Origin: Lota lota | Lineage: Eukaryota > Chordata > Actinopteri > Gadiformes > Lotidae | Reading direction: 5' to 3' | DNA: 64,000 nt | Assembly: GCA_026745465.1 (NCBI GenBank) | Contig: JACYXH010000864.1 | Coordinates: forward strand, 25,001 to 89,000 | Part shown: positions 26,901 to 44,462 of the stretch, one piece after another | Layout of the letters: each line of letters begins with the position of its first letter | Position numbering within the stretch: position 1 is the stretch's first letter | Notes under the pieces: model-generated | What the model was told of the DNA's origin: nothing | Database searches by the model: none | Seen by the model: only the letters and a program-made list of their open reading frames with translations | Made by a program: the position numbers and the translations under genes

Positions 26901-28572
26901 GCGGGCAACGCTCAGTGTCCCCCACAGAAGATGGAAGTCTGTGAGTGGTCACTCAATCCTTTCCATTTGTGTCAGAACGTGGTGATGCTCTGTGTGAGTG
27001 CTGGGGAGCAAACTGATTGCAGCTCGCCCGGTCTGGTTTAGAAGGTGCGTCTTGCTTCACTAGTGAGCATAAGCACTGGGCTCAGCCAGCTCTTAACAAC
27101 AGCACTGGCAGTAAGGGTAACACTGACAGTCTGTTATGCAATGCTAACATCATAACACAGCCTGACACATATACACACATATATAAATTATATGTTATAC
27201 TTGTTTGAATAGGTGTGACAAGATGTATACAATAATAAGATACAAATCTGTATTCCGTTAAATAATGTTAGTTAAGTAGTGTCTCATTGCACATCAAGAT
27301 ATCCAAATTCTTCATAAAAATTGCATCCAAGTCCCAAATTAATTTTAAATCCAATTACTCAACAAAGTGCATGTAGAAAAACATGAAAAAGTGAAGAATG
27401 AAGTCATTCTTGAACCAACATGTTCTCTAATCGTATAATTACCATAGGGAATAAAGGGGAGTGATAATCATTTGCAGATACAGCCTCATAGTGGGATAAC
27501 TATAATCCATATAATCCATGCCAGACCAACTATAAATACACACACCTTAGTGGAACTAACCACAAGCTCGCTTGTAGCCTCTGCAACATATTAGCTTATA
27601 GCCTGACGCTAGTGATTGGCAGATTGCCTTTGAACATTTCCTCAACTGCCAATCAAAAAGAAGAAACAATATTCAACTCAAATAATGGGAATTCATTCTT
27701 TCATACTTTGAGTTTTTTTTCGTTTTTATCATGCAACCATGTGAATCAATTTAACGTAAGCAAATTATTAAAATGCTGTATTTTATCTAACACATCGTTT
27801 CTCGTATTCTTCTAGATGATGTTGATATCGTTGGGATTTTCCTGAAGTCATTGGCTGCATTTGTTGCATTCATCTGTGTAACTGTCGGGATTTGTCATGC
27901 CCACAAACACGGATGTTTCTCCAGCAAAGATCACAGTGATAATAAGTAAGTGATACATTAAAGTCACCAAATATGTATCAGTTAACTCTTATACCAACAG
28001 TCTGGTCACTGGCTAAACGAAGTAGCTGCTATTAAGGGACATTCCGTCTTCTTTAAACACACAATGGCAATTATTTTACATCATGAAACAAGAAGAAAAG
28101 AAAGTGGGATTTGAACCTATAGTCAGAAGACACTTGTAACTGTAGATCCTCTTGCAAACCAAACAGTGTTTGGTTATAATCATGGTCATATCATCAACTG
28201 TTTGTGCTAAATTAATGCATTCAGCCTTCCAAACTCATGTGTATAGTTTACACATTTGTTTCAGAGCACGATAGGAAGTAATTGCAGTCCTAGCTAAATG
28301 AAAGGGGGATAGGGGCTGGCTTCTAATTCCAACATAAGGCTAAACTAATACTTGATCTTTGACATCATTTCAGCTATAAAATGCCAGCCCAGGACCATGG
28401 GGCGGACTACGGCGATGCAGACGAGGTACAAATTGACCTTCACTATCTGTTTCATATACAAAGAGCGTTATGATTGTTGCGGTATTAATTTCGATTTATG
28501 CTAATTACATCCTTTCGTCTTTGTTTGTTGTCACAGGGACATTTTCGACACAAGTCGTCATTCGTCATATGA
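20259..28572 (+). CDS. jam3: Junctional adhesion molecule 3 (JAM-C), nine coding exons, 306 aa
   Basis: Adhesion protein of tight junctions and endothelium. Coding exons: 20259-20322, 25165-25233, 25354-25467, 25688-25840, 26270-26472, 26841-26940, 27816-27945, 28374-28425 and 28537-28572; all phases agree and the total is 921 nt. Residues 1-22 form a signal peptide ([12 protein letters not shown]). The V-type Ig domain has Cys50 and Cys112 and the JAM dimerisation triplet Arg61-Ile62-Glu63 in NPRIEWKK. The C2 domain has Cys157/Cys216 plus the extra pair Cys141/Cys227. A membrane segment spans about 239-261, with Lys245 near its outer end. The tail ends HKSSFVI, a class II PDZ ligand identical to the JAM-C terminus. 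Human JAM3 is 310 aa. Start choice: Met at 20259 ([10 protein letters not shown]) gives a normal signal peptide; Met at 20274 is also possible, and upstream in-frame ATGs exist from 20061. Intron 1 is 4.8 kb. Whether this is the a or b fish paralogue cannot be decided here. Confidence 0.95.
22023..22040. repeat. 18-bp palindrome in JAM3 intron 1
   Basis: ATTACAGCATGCTGTAAT is its own reverse complement. Confidence 0.9.
23078..23142. mobile_element. Second copy of the dispersed palindrome-bearing repeat, JAM3 intron 1
   Basis: Shares CCATCCAATCATTTCATTC, GGGCCGAAT and CTGCGACAGCCACAGATA with 19275-19338; the right palindrome arm is decayed here. Element class not known. Confidence 0.6.
23949..23978. 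repeat. G30 homopolymer in JAM3 intron 1
   Basis: Thirty consecutive G preceded by (GGT)n at 23931-23947. Confidence 0.9.
25856..25905. repeat. (TACTG)n pentamer repeat in JAM3 intron 4
   Basis: Ten or so TACTG/TGCTG steps starting 16 bp after the exon 4 donor. Confidence 0.85.
26515..26610 (+). mobile_element. SINE-like element in JAM3 intron 5
   Basis: Starts about 45 bp after the exon 5 donor. B-box-like GGGTTTGATCCCC followed by CAATGTCCGCAGCC, which resembles the GCGTCCGCAG segment downstream of the B box at 1783. Orientation is the same as the gene. Confidence 0.45.
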
Positions 28573-29630
28573 GGTGGCACAGTATTCTGCATCCTAGACC
28601 AATCTATATCTATCGGGTGGGAGGAAACACTGCAGTGGTCCGCATTATCAAATATGAAGTATTATGGCACATGAGCTAGGGCTCCTTAGGCACAACTTAC
28701 TGGCCTTCGTTATATATATATATATACAAATATACAAGTATTACTGAGTACATAATAACTTTGATTCTTTCTAATACCATTTATTCCAATATGCTACAAC
28801 TCAAAATCGTATATCAATTCTAAAACGCAAGTCGTCGTTCAGCATTTAACAACAAGGGCGTGTGACCTAAGCAGAAGGAACATGAACCAATCGCACACCT
28901 GCAGCAACCGGTCCATCTTGGCAGAAGACGGGCCGCATCATCAGCACACAGTTCTCCAGAGCACAGAGATACGAACACGTCCAAAAGTTGCCAAAGTAAC
29001 ATTAGTTGATTTCACAACTACAATGCATTTCATTTCATTTAGCTTTTCCTTACTTTGCAAGAAACTTTTTATTGCACAACTTACTAGCTTCCTTTTAAAG
29101 CTGTGACCTTTTTCTGTCGGGGCAACAGTCTGACCATGGAAGAAACAGTGAGTTATTTTTCTTCAGGAAGGTTTTGAACAAATCCTCTTTTTTATCTCAA
29201 CAACTTTATACTCCTGAAATTGTTTTCCAAAAAAAAAGTTTTATTTTCTATAACATTTCACAAATGTAACACATCTTCTGTTTATGTGGTTTGAAAGGTT
29301 AAAGGTCATTGTATATTGTTACTACGCAGGTAATAAGTGGCATAATATAGGCCAATTTATTGGCCGATGTATTGATTGATAAGTTGTAGGTATGTCTGAG
29401 TGTAACAACTACAATACATTTGACTACATATACCACAATGCTGCAGCTCACTATGTACTATAAACCTGGTAAAGAGTGCTGTTTTTGTGTATAAGTGACC
29501 TTCTGTGCTTTACTAATTATTTTGTGAATATTGGACATATTGTCCAGTTTTTAATCAATATTAAATGTACATAGACATTTCTTGTTATTATGTTTTTCAT
29601 GCATTGGCAGCATACTTATGTACATATGGC

Positions 29631-29636
29631 AATAAA
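29631..29636 (+). other. Candidate JAM3 poly(A) signal
   Basis: AATAAA lies 1,059 bp after the JAM3 stop codon, in AT-rich sequence typical of a 3'UTR. Other AT-rich variants occur nearby (for example ATTAAA near 29832), so the true site is uncertain. Between 28573 and 30877 no coding exon is recognised; the stretch holds the JAM3 3'UTR, a short (TA)n near 28712-28725 and a degenerate minisatellite at 30136-30310. Confidence 0.4.
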
Positions 29637-30135
29637 AACAGTTTGTTGAACATAGAGTTACAAAACATATTAATCTGTGTGTATCTGCAGTATTAAACTT
29701 GTCATTCATCAGTTACAGTTCATCTTCTGAAACAATAGGTGTCAGTGTTGAAAGTCTTCTAGAATGATTTGTGTAATAACTCAGGAACTGTTGTTCATTT
29801 GATATTATTGTGAAATGTTTTATTTGTTACTATTAAATACATTTTTAATTGGACAACTGTTTTGCTCGCCTTTTTAACACATTGTGGGAATCCAAAGTTA
29901 ACCAGAGAGACCCTATTGGATGGTTAATGTCACACTGGGATATATAGCTACACATGTATAATGGGAACAAACTTTTTATTTACTATGTACGTAGTTAATT
30001 AGATAATAATACAGCACATAATATACATTACTTTTTTTTAAATGCCTGTTCATGACAGGAAAGGCTTTAGAAGACAATTCAAATTCAAATGGCAGACTAT
30101 GGATTATTATAATGCCAAGATAGTCAGCTGTTCTG

Positions 30136-30310
30136 TTAACCACATCATGCTGCCATTGATGTGGATGCCACTATGGATGTGGATGATTCCATGGATGTGA
30201 ATGCTTCCATGGATGTGGATGTGGATGCTTCCATGGATGTGGATGCCACTATGGAGGTGGATGCTACACATGAATGTGGATGATTCCATGAAGGTGGATG
30301 CTACACATGC
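30136..30310. repeat. Degenerate CATGGATGTGGATG minisatellite
   Basis: Repeats of GGATGTGGATG(C/A)TTCCAT, about 24-30 bp long and built on a GGATGT hexamer, upstream of VPS26B. The open frame through it on the minus strand (Ile-His repeats) is repeat-driven. Confidence 0.75.
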
Positions 30311-30420
30311 ATTCATTGAGAGAATCGTCTCATTTTGAGTTGCCACCCCTTGGTAGGTAGCCACATCATGTAAATTACGATCCATGCCGAAGTACCTGTA
30401 GTTTTATTTTGAAAGAATCA

Positions 30421-30429
30421 CCCGGAAGT
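30421..30429 (+). promoter_or_regulatory. Possible ETS-type site upstream of VPS26B
   Basis: CCCGGAAGT matches the core of ETS/GABP sites common in housekeeping promoters. It lies about 450 bp upstream of the VPS26B start codon; an inverted TTCC core occurs about 30 bp further on. Single short motifs are weak evidence and the transcription start is unknown. Confidence 0.25.
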
Positions 30430-30877
30430 ACTTGTGTTAACAAACCAGACCTACTTCCTGATCATTTGACAACATTTACAGTGCAGATGTAATTTCAACA
30501 CACGACAGACTGCGTGAATCTCCTTAAAGAGTTTCCAATTCAAGCCAATGCAACTACTGGAGCCGTCGTTGGCTTTCTGATGGACACAAGGCGTCTTGAT
30601 CCGCATGCGGACTGTCGATGCTAGTTTATTCTATGGAAGAAATGACCATGGAAGTAGTGAAGCTCTTTTTCTAATTGGGCTTTTGATTGCTTCGTCGTTG
30701 ACCGCTACGTGTGCGTGTGGTCTGGTGCCTGGGGTAGCCTTCTCCACAGGTCGAGCTAATGCGCTTCTCTTACTCCGCATGAGGAAGGTCACAGAGCCGC
30801 GATACAAGCTTTGCAAACGGGTCTAGCAAGAGCTAGTTCTACGAACGCGTGTGCACAGTCAACCGCCAGGGAGCACA

Positions 30878-33111
30878 ATGAGCTTCTTTAGTTTTGGTCA
30901 AAGTGCAGACATCGATGTTGTTCTGAACGACGCCGAGACGAGGAAAAAGGTTGAACACAAGACCGAAGATGGGAAAAAAGACAAGTACTTTCTGTTCTAT
31001 GATGGCGAGACTGTGAGTGGAAAGGTGAATGTCACTTTGAAGAACCCCGGGAAGAGACTTGAGCACCAAGGGATCAAAATTGAATTTGTTGGTCAAATAG
31101 GTGGGTGTTTTGATCATGCGTTTGGCCCCTTTTCCTTTTCCCACAAGTTTCCTGTGTTTGTTGACCTATTGTGCTCTGAGCTCTGACCCCTGTTATCCTG
31201 ATACTATACAGCAGGAATGTTTGAAAATCAAGATTTGATTCGTAATATTTGCTTGCATCAACAGAGCTGTACTACGACAGAGGGAACCATCATGAGTTTG
31301 TGTCTCTGGTGAAAGACCTTGCAAGACCCGGGGAAATTACACAGTCCCAAACCTTTGACTTTGAGTTCACTCATGTTGAGAAACCGTACGAGTCCTACAC
31401 AGGCCAGAATGTCAAGCTAAGGTACTAGGAAGGAAGCACAACATTCACTGTTGTTTTCAACCATTTGAGATCTTTCACTTTATCTGTCACTGTCACAAAC
31501 TGTTCACTATATTTGACCATTCACCATGGGGTCTTTACAAGAGAAAGGCAGTCGATCCAAACCCAACATAGCCAAATGCTTTACCCAACACATCCAGTTT
31601 GCACACAACGTGCATGTGGACCTATAGATGGGATTGTGTTATGTTTTATCTACAGGTACTTCCTACGAGCGACGGTCAGCAGAAGACTGAATGACATTAG
31701 TAAAGAGATGGACATCGTGGTCCACACTTTGAGCACTTACCCAGAACTCAACTCGTCTATTAAAATGGAAGTCGGGATTGAAGACTGTCTCCACATCGAG
31801 TTTGAGTACAACAAATCCAAGTGAGTCTTATGAAGAATAAAAACATTTTCGCCAATGCGATTTAAGTGAAGATTCAGGAGTGACGATGTAAGATTAGATT
31901 AATAATATAAATTTACTTGCAGACCATAATGACCAGCATTTCAAACAATATTTGAGTTTCAGTTTCAATGTATGTAATAATAATTATTGTTATTATGTAT
32001 TATATCAACATTTGGAAGACACTCTTGAGATTTCCATTTAATGGCTTTCGAATTCTGTACCGTCACAGGTATCATCTGAAAGATGTGATCGTGGGCAAAA
32101 TCTACTTCCTACTGGTGAGGATTAAGATCAAGCATATGGAAATCGACATTATAAAACGCGAGACAACAGGCACCGGACCAAGTGTGTACCATGAAAATGA
32201 CACCATCGCAAAGTACGAGATAATGGACGGGGCACCAGTTAGGGGTAAGTGGCACATGTTCAGTGATTTCAGTAACACAACTCAACGTTTTTTATTCCCA
32301 ATTAAAGGCGCTTGTAGGTAGGATGTAAGAGCTGTAGAGAGAGTGAGCAGAAGAGAGCACAAACAAACGTCGTAAATGAGCGGCGAGCACTGTCAAATAT
32401 AGATTGACTCACACAGAGGCAGTCAACTCGTAACACAGCTGACTGTGCTATTTTTACACTCTCTTAAATCCTACCTAGAGAACCTTTCAATTCATGGAAG
32501 CTATTCGTGCGCTATCGGATATACAGTTAGGTTTTTCATTGTATCCGCTCTGCAGTAGACTGTGGGCCTACATTGTAACTTGTCACTACTCACAGGCGAG
32601 TCCATTCCCATCCGGTTGTTTCTGGCCGGCTATGAGATGACGCCGACCATGCGAGACATCAACAAGAAGTTCTCCGTGCGCTACTACCTGAACCTGGTTC
32701 TGATCGACGAGGAAGAGAGGCGCTACTTCAAACAGCAGGTACATCAGCGTTGTGACGGATAGACCAAGCGTGGGAATCAAACTAGCACCCCTGTCCGCGT
32801 TGCCGCTAGGCTACTAGCGGGCGGGGACCGCACGTACTCCGATAAAAAGGGTTTGGGAATAAGTTGGTTTGCGCAGAAGCTGAAGCGTTGCATCGCCATG
32901 TCGACGATTTGAGCATTTGTTTTGTGACGTGATGGGCCACTGGTTGATTCTGTGTCGCACCGTTGGTCTCCAGGAGATCACCCTGTGGAGGAAGGGGGAC
33001 GTGGTGAGGAAGAGCATGTCCCAGCAGGCCTCCATCGGCGCCCAGAGGTTCGAGGGCTCAGCGGCGTCGGAGAGCGCCCTGGAGCAGGCGGCCAGGGAGG
33101 AGAGCGGCTAA
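30878..33111 (+). CDS. vps26b: VPS26B, retromer core subunit, six coding exons, 333 aa
   Basis: Arrestin-fold subunit of the retromer cargo-recognition trimer (with VPS35 and VPS29), which recycles membrane proteins from endosomes. Coding exons: 30878-31100, 31265-31421, 31656-31820, 32069-32244, 32596-32738 and 32974-33111; total 1,002 nt, with phases consistent at every junction. The start MSFFSFGQ is the family N-terminus. Near-invariant family stretches include KTEDGKK, FLFYDGETVSGKV, ELYYDRGNHHEF, EKPYESYTGQNVKLRYFLR, IEDCLHIEFEYNKSKYHL and AKYEIMDGAPVRGE. The last exon (EITLWRKGDVVRKSMSQQ onward) ends in a divergent tail, SALEQAAREESG; family tails are variable. The B paralogue is favoured over VPS26A by the MSFF start and by the neighbours THYN1 and ACAD8. 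Human VPS26B is 336 aa. The introns are short (about 160-350 bp). Confidence 0.97.
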
Positions 33112-34094
33112 CGCTGCCCAGAGGAACCCGATGTGTCTGGTGGGCTGAGGGCTGGCCTGGTCCCCTCCACCACCACCACCACAGTACCAGGTGTTACCAG
33201 CTGTCTGGCTTGTTTTGGCTGCTTGTGGTGGGGAGGGGGGGGGGGGAGGGGGAAATGAAGGGAGGCCAGGCTATATGTGAACAATGGAGGAAAAACAACT
33301 AAAAGAAAAACGGAGTGCATGAGCCATTTCACATGGCTTGGGTCGCTGGTCTTGTTCATTTAGTTTTAGGGTGAAAAAAAACGGATCATCTGTTACAACT
33401 TCCGGTGACTGAAGTCTGAGATTATGCTTTTCACTCTTAAGTGACCGATTTCTTTTCCTTTTTGTCTCCTGTCACATTCTAACACACGTTCTGTTTCTGT
33501 AAATTAATTTTTATGTAACTTGCATTGTCCGAATGATTTGGTTGTAAAATGTCAAAGAAATTTAGACATTCCACATTCATCAATGCATTCCTAATGTTTT
33601 AAGGTCCAATAACTTTGCACTGCTATTTCTAACATATTGTTTTCTCACATATATTGTTTAGTGTCATACAAAAAAAACTGGAGCTTTGGAGGTTGTTTAT
33701 TTCTCATTCCCTTTTCCTTAAATCAAGGGATGCAGTATTATCCCATACATTATGATTTGTACATAAGAGCAGTATATAAAACCTGCATCCCAGTGCCCGT
33801 TGATCTCTTGTGATTGATCATGCAGTGCATAGTGCCACAAAATGACCATCGACATGCTTTACCTCAGCATTCCACTGGTATTAGAAGAGGGTGTCTATGT
33901 GCTTGTATTTAAGGCCTCATGTCCTCGTGTTCTGTATCTTCCACATTAGAGACTTAAGTGGTGCCTAATTGTACCTAGCAAATTGAATCCTGTTGGCTAC
34001 CATATTTTAGTATTTTAACCTGGAAGGAGTACAATATATCAATTTTCTCTTTTGCTAATTACTAATCATGTATTCCTTGTCCCACAAAACTCTA

Positions 34095-34100
34095 AATAAA
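34095..34100 (+). other. Candidate VPS26B poly(A) signal
   Basis: AATAAA 984 bp after the VPS26B stop, at the end of AT-rich untranslated sequence and about 210 bp before the opposing THYN1 poly(A) signal. The 3'UTR starts with a GC-rich part containing a G-rich tract (33235-33252) and then becomes AT-rich. Confidence 0.5.
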
Positions 34101-34306
34101 TTGATGCCAAATGACTTCTGAGTATGCTTTCTGCATATGCGCTGCCTGTGTTTTACACACAAAGTTGATGAGGTGGTTCCATAATGGAGATCTGATAAAT
34201 GATAGAATATGGTAGATGTTTATCGAAGTAGTCTTACGATGCAATTATTATGATATTCAAATGTGCTTGGCCTCAAAAAACAAAAGCATGTTAAATATAA
34301 AAACTT

Positions 34307-34312
34307 TTTATT
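34307..34312 (-). other. Candidate THYN1 poly(A) signal
   Basis: TTTATT on the plus strand, that is AATAAA on the minus strand, 76 bp after the THYN1 stop codon. An A-rich stretch at 34313-34330 lies beside it. This gives THYN1 a short 3'UTR convergent with VPS26B. Confidence 0.5.
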
Positions 34313-34387
34313 ACAAAAAAGAAAAAAAAGGTTTTCAGTCTGAACAAACTGAACAAAAATGTCACTGTTGAGTGCTGGTCCAAACTC

Positions 34388-35840
34388 TCAAATTGGTGCT
34401 TTATTCTCCAAGTCTAAGACAAATTGAAACTCCTCTGTAAAACAACAACAACAAATACTGAGTGAAACTTGGTGACGAATAGAATAATCATAAATTCCTG
34501 AAGAAAGGCAAACTCTTCTAAGATCCCCAGTGAACATGACCAGACCCCCGCGTGTGAGTGGAGACGCGTTGGTACGTACCACTGGTCAGGGGCTGGACAG
34601 ACAGCCTGGCCCTGGTGAAGAGAGCCATGCTCTTCAGCGGCCCTCCATTAGCGCTATGCTGCAGATGGTATTTCTTGAGCTCAGACAAAGGAATAAACCG
34701 CTGAAGCATCCGTTGATACTGGACATCAACCTACAAAAGAAAAGTGAAATGAAGTGAAATTATTTGGTTAATTTGGATTTTTAACATTAGGTGCCAAATT
34801 CATAAAAATAAAAAAAACATTTATGAACAACACCATGCTCCATTTGGGGCTATCCGGTTTGCTGGATGCATCGAAGTGCACGTCTTTCTTGTCAAACTGG
34901 GTATGGTCCACGTATGCCTCCTTCACAATCTAGACAAGGCAACACAAGCGACGTTGAAGCAGTGAAAGATGCAAACGGCTGGCGCTTCCCGTCGTGAGAA
35001 CAAGGCTCTTACTTCCATGATTCCTGCGATGCCGGGCTCCTTGCAGTTACTGTGGTAGAAGAACGCCAGATGCCCCTTCCTCATGTCCCTCATGAAGTTG
35101 CGTGCCTAGAGGTCATAAACAGAAGCCATATACACTAGAATATATACACACTACCATTGGGTATATACCATATACACTAAGCTATAAACATACTTATTTC
35201 TCTTACTCCCCCAGACCACAGTTTTCTTAGCAAACATTAAGATTAGGATTAGTATGTCATGCTATAGGGATGTCATGGAGTGCATGCATGCTTTAGGTCA
35301 ATATCATTATTGTTACATGTGCAAGTCTACTACCTGATAATTGCGAACACCATCCCAGCATCCAGTTTGATTGGGAAGAGCCTTCAAATCCTCAATCCCA
35401 AACTGTATTGAAATGACATCAGCAAACATAAACGGCGGGCACGCTGACGATATGAGAAGTAATCCAATCACTAAGGTGGTGAGGTCACGGAGGAACAAAC
35501 CGTGTACCTTCACATCAATTCCATTCTCCAACCGGCTCTCCGGCTCCGACTTCATCAGCCAATGAGAGAAGAGCGGGATGCTGGGGGGTTCGGCCTTGGC
35601 TTTTTTCTCCGACCTATCAGAGGCAGATCTCTTACCCCGGACAGGCTTCTTCACGTCCACCTCGTCGTTGTCGTCGCCGCCGTCGGGAGCGACGTCACCT
35701 TGACCTGTTGCCGAGGCAGTCGTTATCGTTCCACTGCGTCAGAATGCCGTAGGGCGTTCGTTTGTACGCGTGGGGGTCAGAGTTCACTCACTTGAGTCTG
35801 CGGCTCTCGTGCTCGCTCTGGTGCGTCTCTTCGGTGCCAT
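34388..35840 (-). CDS. thyn1: THYN1 (thymocyte nuclear protein 1), EVE-domain protein, seven exons, 233 aa
   Basis: Nuclear protein with an EVE (PUA-like) domain of the type that binds modified bases; THYN1 has been linked to reading oxidised 5-methylcytosine. Minus-strand coding exons: 35840-35792, 35704-35508, 35402-35334, 35105-35013, 34929-34834, 34730-34580 and 34434-34388; 702 nt, phases consistent. Residues 1-60 are a basic, low-complexity tail with likely nuclear localisation signals (MAPKRRTR and the KRSASDRSEKKAK stretch). The EVE domain runs from about residue 64 (HWLMKSEPESRLENG) to about 225 and contains CWDGVRNYQARNFM, FFYHSNCKEPGIAG, KEAYVDHTQF, PKWSMVDVQ and FTRARLSVQPLT. It ends ENKAPI. 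Human THYN1 is 225 aa. The exon 2 acceptor could also be 6 nt further in (35698), removing Ser/Gln-Gly-level residues without a frame change. Confidence 0.95.
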
Positions 35841-36366
35841 TTTAATCGAAAAGACGGAGAGATGACGCTGTAACGTTAAGTGTTAGCCATAGTTGTGCGG
35901 AATTGTGAATTACAACGTGGAAATATCAACATATCAAGTAGCTAGCCCATATGTTCGTTTCGAAAAGGCCCATGTTGGGCTATTACAGCCTACTATACAC
36001 TTCTGAATAGTTAGCTATGAACAAATCAAGTGTCGTCTTCTATATTTAGTAGTTCACATTAATTTGAGGTATGATAGTCATTAAATTAACATTATACAAG
36101 CACAATACATGGCTACGGTCTCTCACACACATTGGCAAGCCCCGAACGCACAAAACACATCCATGTTTGTGCAATTTAGCTAATAAGAGATTGAGCTCTC
36201 ATTACATAGTGCCCAAATATGTGCTTTATATATACAGTTGACAATGTGATTTAGATAACAAGTGTTCAGCAGACGTTCAGTACAGACGTTAGGAAGCCTG
36301 ATTCATACCGCGAGGAGGTTTGTCCGTGTGGATTTACAGCTTCACCCCGCGAGGAAACGAAATATC

Positions 36367-36376
36367 ATCACGTGAC
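36367..36376. promoter_or_regulatory. E-box (CACGTG with CLEAR-like flanks) between THYN1 and ACAD8
   Basis: ATCACGTGAC contains a CACGTG E-box; its reverse complement GTCACGTGAT fits the CLEAR/USF consensus closely. A CRE-like TGACGTGA (about 36387) and an inverted-style CCAAT (about 36425) are within 60 bp. The cluster is about 530 bp upstream of THYN1 and 700 bp upstream of ACAD8, in their shared divergent upstream region. Binding is inferred from motif only. Confidence 0.35.
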
Positions 36377-37029
36377 CAAATCACATGACGTGAGGCAGGA
36401 CCTTGATTGCGCACCTTCCCGCGACCAATTAAAATAGACAATAACAAAGCGGAGACCAGTCATTTGTTTCATGAAGGCTTATGTAAAACATTATTTTGGT
36501 TAGATATATAACATTTATTCGAAACGTTCATTTGTTCATTTAGAGAACCCCCCCCCCCCCCGTTATATTGTTTAATGATAAGAATATTGATTGTTCATTG
36601 ACAGGATGACCTCTTAGTCGCCTATCCATCATGTGATGAAGTAAAAATATAAACCAGACACTATATTGAAACGTTACTTGGACTGAAGAACAGTAAAACA
36701 ATATAATGCATGTATGCATGTATGTATGTATGTATATTTTTTATTTAATGCATTTGTTAAGTGATACGGTACCCCTATGTATTTAATTTTGTTTTGTCCA
36801 CTTTTCTTTGTCGGATTGTATACTTATGTTTTGTTTGAAGATGATTGCATGGTTTTAACACGATAACATAATCACATAAAAATAATATAATAATAAATAA
36901 ATACGTATTTATTCTTAACGTAACTCTTTGTTGCATAAATTGCGTCTTCATAAAGACAAATCTACAAAGCAAAACAATACGTATTACCCGTTCTCGCTCT
37001 CCGTCAAACCTCGCCCAGATTACATCTGA

Positions 37030-37050
37030 ACTACATTACCCAGAATTACT
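37030..37050 (+). promoter_or_regulatory. ZNF143/Staf-like site at the ACAD8 start
   Basis: ACTACATTACCCAGAATTAC resembles the ZNF143 (Staf) site ACTACAATTCCCAGAATGC, a known core-promoter element near vertebrate housekeeping gene starts. It ends about 25 bp before the ACAD8 ATG, so it is probably at or just downstream of transcription initiation. No TATA box is visible. Confidence 0.5.
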
Positions 37051-37074
37051 CGCTGTGACATAACCTCACACAGA

Positions 37075-43117
<6,043 letters not shown>

Positions 43118-43489
43118 TTTTTATTTTATTTGATGATTTACAAGATTCTTCTGTGTTTTCACAGAACCATATGCACAACCCTGATATACCTTATCCAGAA
43201 AATCATACACGTTCCCTAAAAGAACGTCAAAAAGCCCTCTCTGTGGGATGCGTTTCCCCACTTTTGGATTAGAGTCCATGCTGTACATGCCCACATTGTC
43301 GTGCTGGAAAACCCCTTCGCCACAGGATTCTATCCTGAAGTGTACTTTCACATGTCCAACGTTATCTTGTTTGGGTTTCTTTGAGATTTCTTTGAGATTT
43401 CCTGGTACATGTTATACCTCTGTATGCAGACTTTTAGGTAGTATTTTAGATTATGTATAGTTTTATTTTGAAACGTTGCCTCACTCTGA

Positions 43490-43495
43490 AATAAA
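43490..43495 (+). other. Candidate ACAD8 poly(A) signal
   Basis: AATAAA 373 bp after the ACAD8 stop. The opposing ESAM candidate signal is about 150 bp downstream (43651-43646, minus), so the two transcripts end nearly back to back. Confidence 0.5.
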
Positions 43496-43645
43496 TAGAT
43501 GAACACCGTACGAATACGTGACTATTTCCTAACGACACTTATTCCTCCCACGGTTCCAAATAGTGTTTTGTTTAATAATTGGCATATGAAGAAGCAAAAG
43601 TATATACGAAAGTTGTACCATTTAGTAAAACATTTGATAACGGTT

Positions 43646-43651
43646 TTTATT
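43646..43651 (-). other. Candidate ESAM poly(A) signal
   Basis: TTTATT on the plus strand (AATAAA on the minus strand), about 810 bp after the ESAM stop. Other minus-strand A/T-rich sites exist between here and 44462, so the assignment is tentative. No other coding exon is seen between 43118 and 44462. Confidence 0.35.
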
Positions 43652-44462
43652 AACAAAACGGGGCAAATGCTCCAAATGGCATTTACAAAATATCCAACGA
43701 ACCTCAACATTGTCAATATGTTAATATCTTTTTTCCACTCCAATAACCATGATGGGCATAACAACATGTTCTCTTACGATAGGGGAACCCTATTCAACTT
43801 GAATTGAAACAATGATTCCAGAAAGGGTACCCTAAGGTCCAGTAGGCCTTCTACGCCGATTTAAAGTAGCTTGATCTTCCAAGAGAAGCAACACGATGTA
43901 ACAAACCTGAAGTGTAGTTTCAGCTGCATTATTTCTGAGCTCTGAAGTACTCTGAACAAGTAATAGTTAGCCTGAGAACATTGGAGTATCACTCAGCACA
44001 CCTGGTTTATATATAGGTATAAAAATCTCACTACGCTTCTGGCAGAACACAATCAAATTAGCGTAAGTCACATGAGTACTATCGTGTATATGGCTCACCG
44101 GAGAACATCTTGAATCTGTTGTAACGTTTGAAATCTTACCTTAACAGGCAGAAGCTCTGAAGACAGTTGGAGAGGTTTTTCTCACAAGGTTATAAATGAA
44201 TAATAATTCAGCTCCAGCGGAGTGTGTGGCATCCCAAAACAACATCCAAACAAAAACAGAAATGAGAAACGCCTTTAAAGTCGACTCAATGCAGACGGTG
44301 GTTTTTTCCAAGTCTCTGCGAAGTTGAAAGCAGCAGAATCCAACCGCGAGATGAGCTCTCTCCTCCCATTGAGACCGTGAGTCCCGCCCCCTCCTCTGCC
44401 CTCCAATCCAAGGCAGCGTCTGCACCCCGACCCCCACGCCTCCATCTTGTTTGCGTGTGTGG

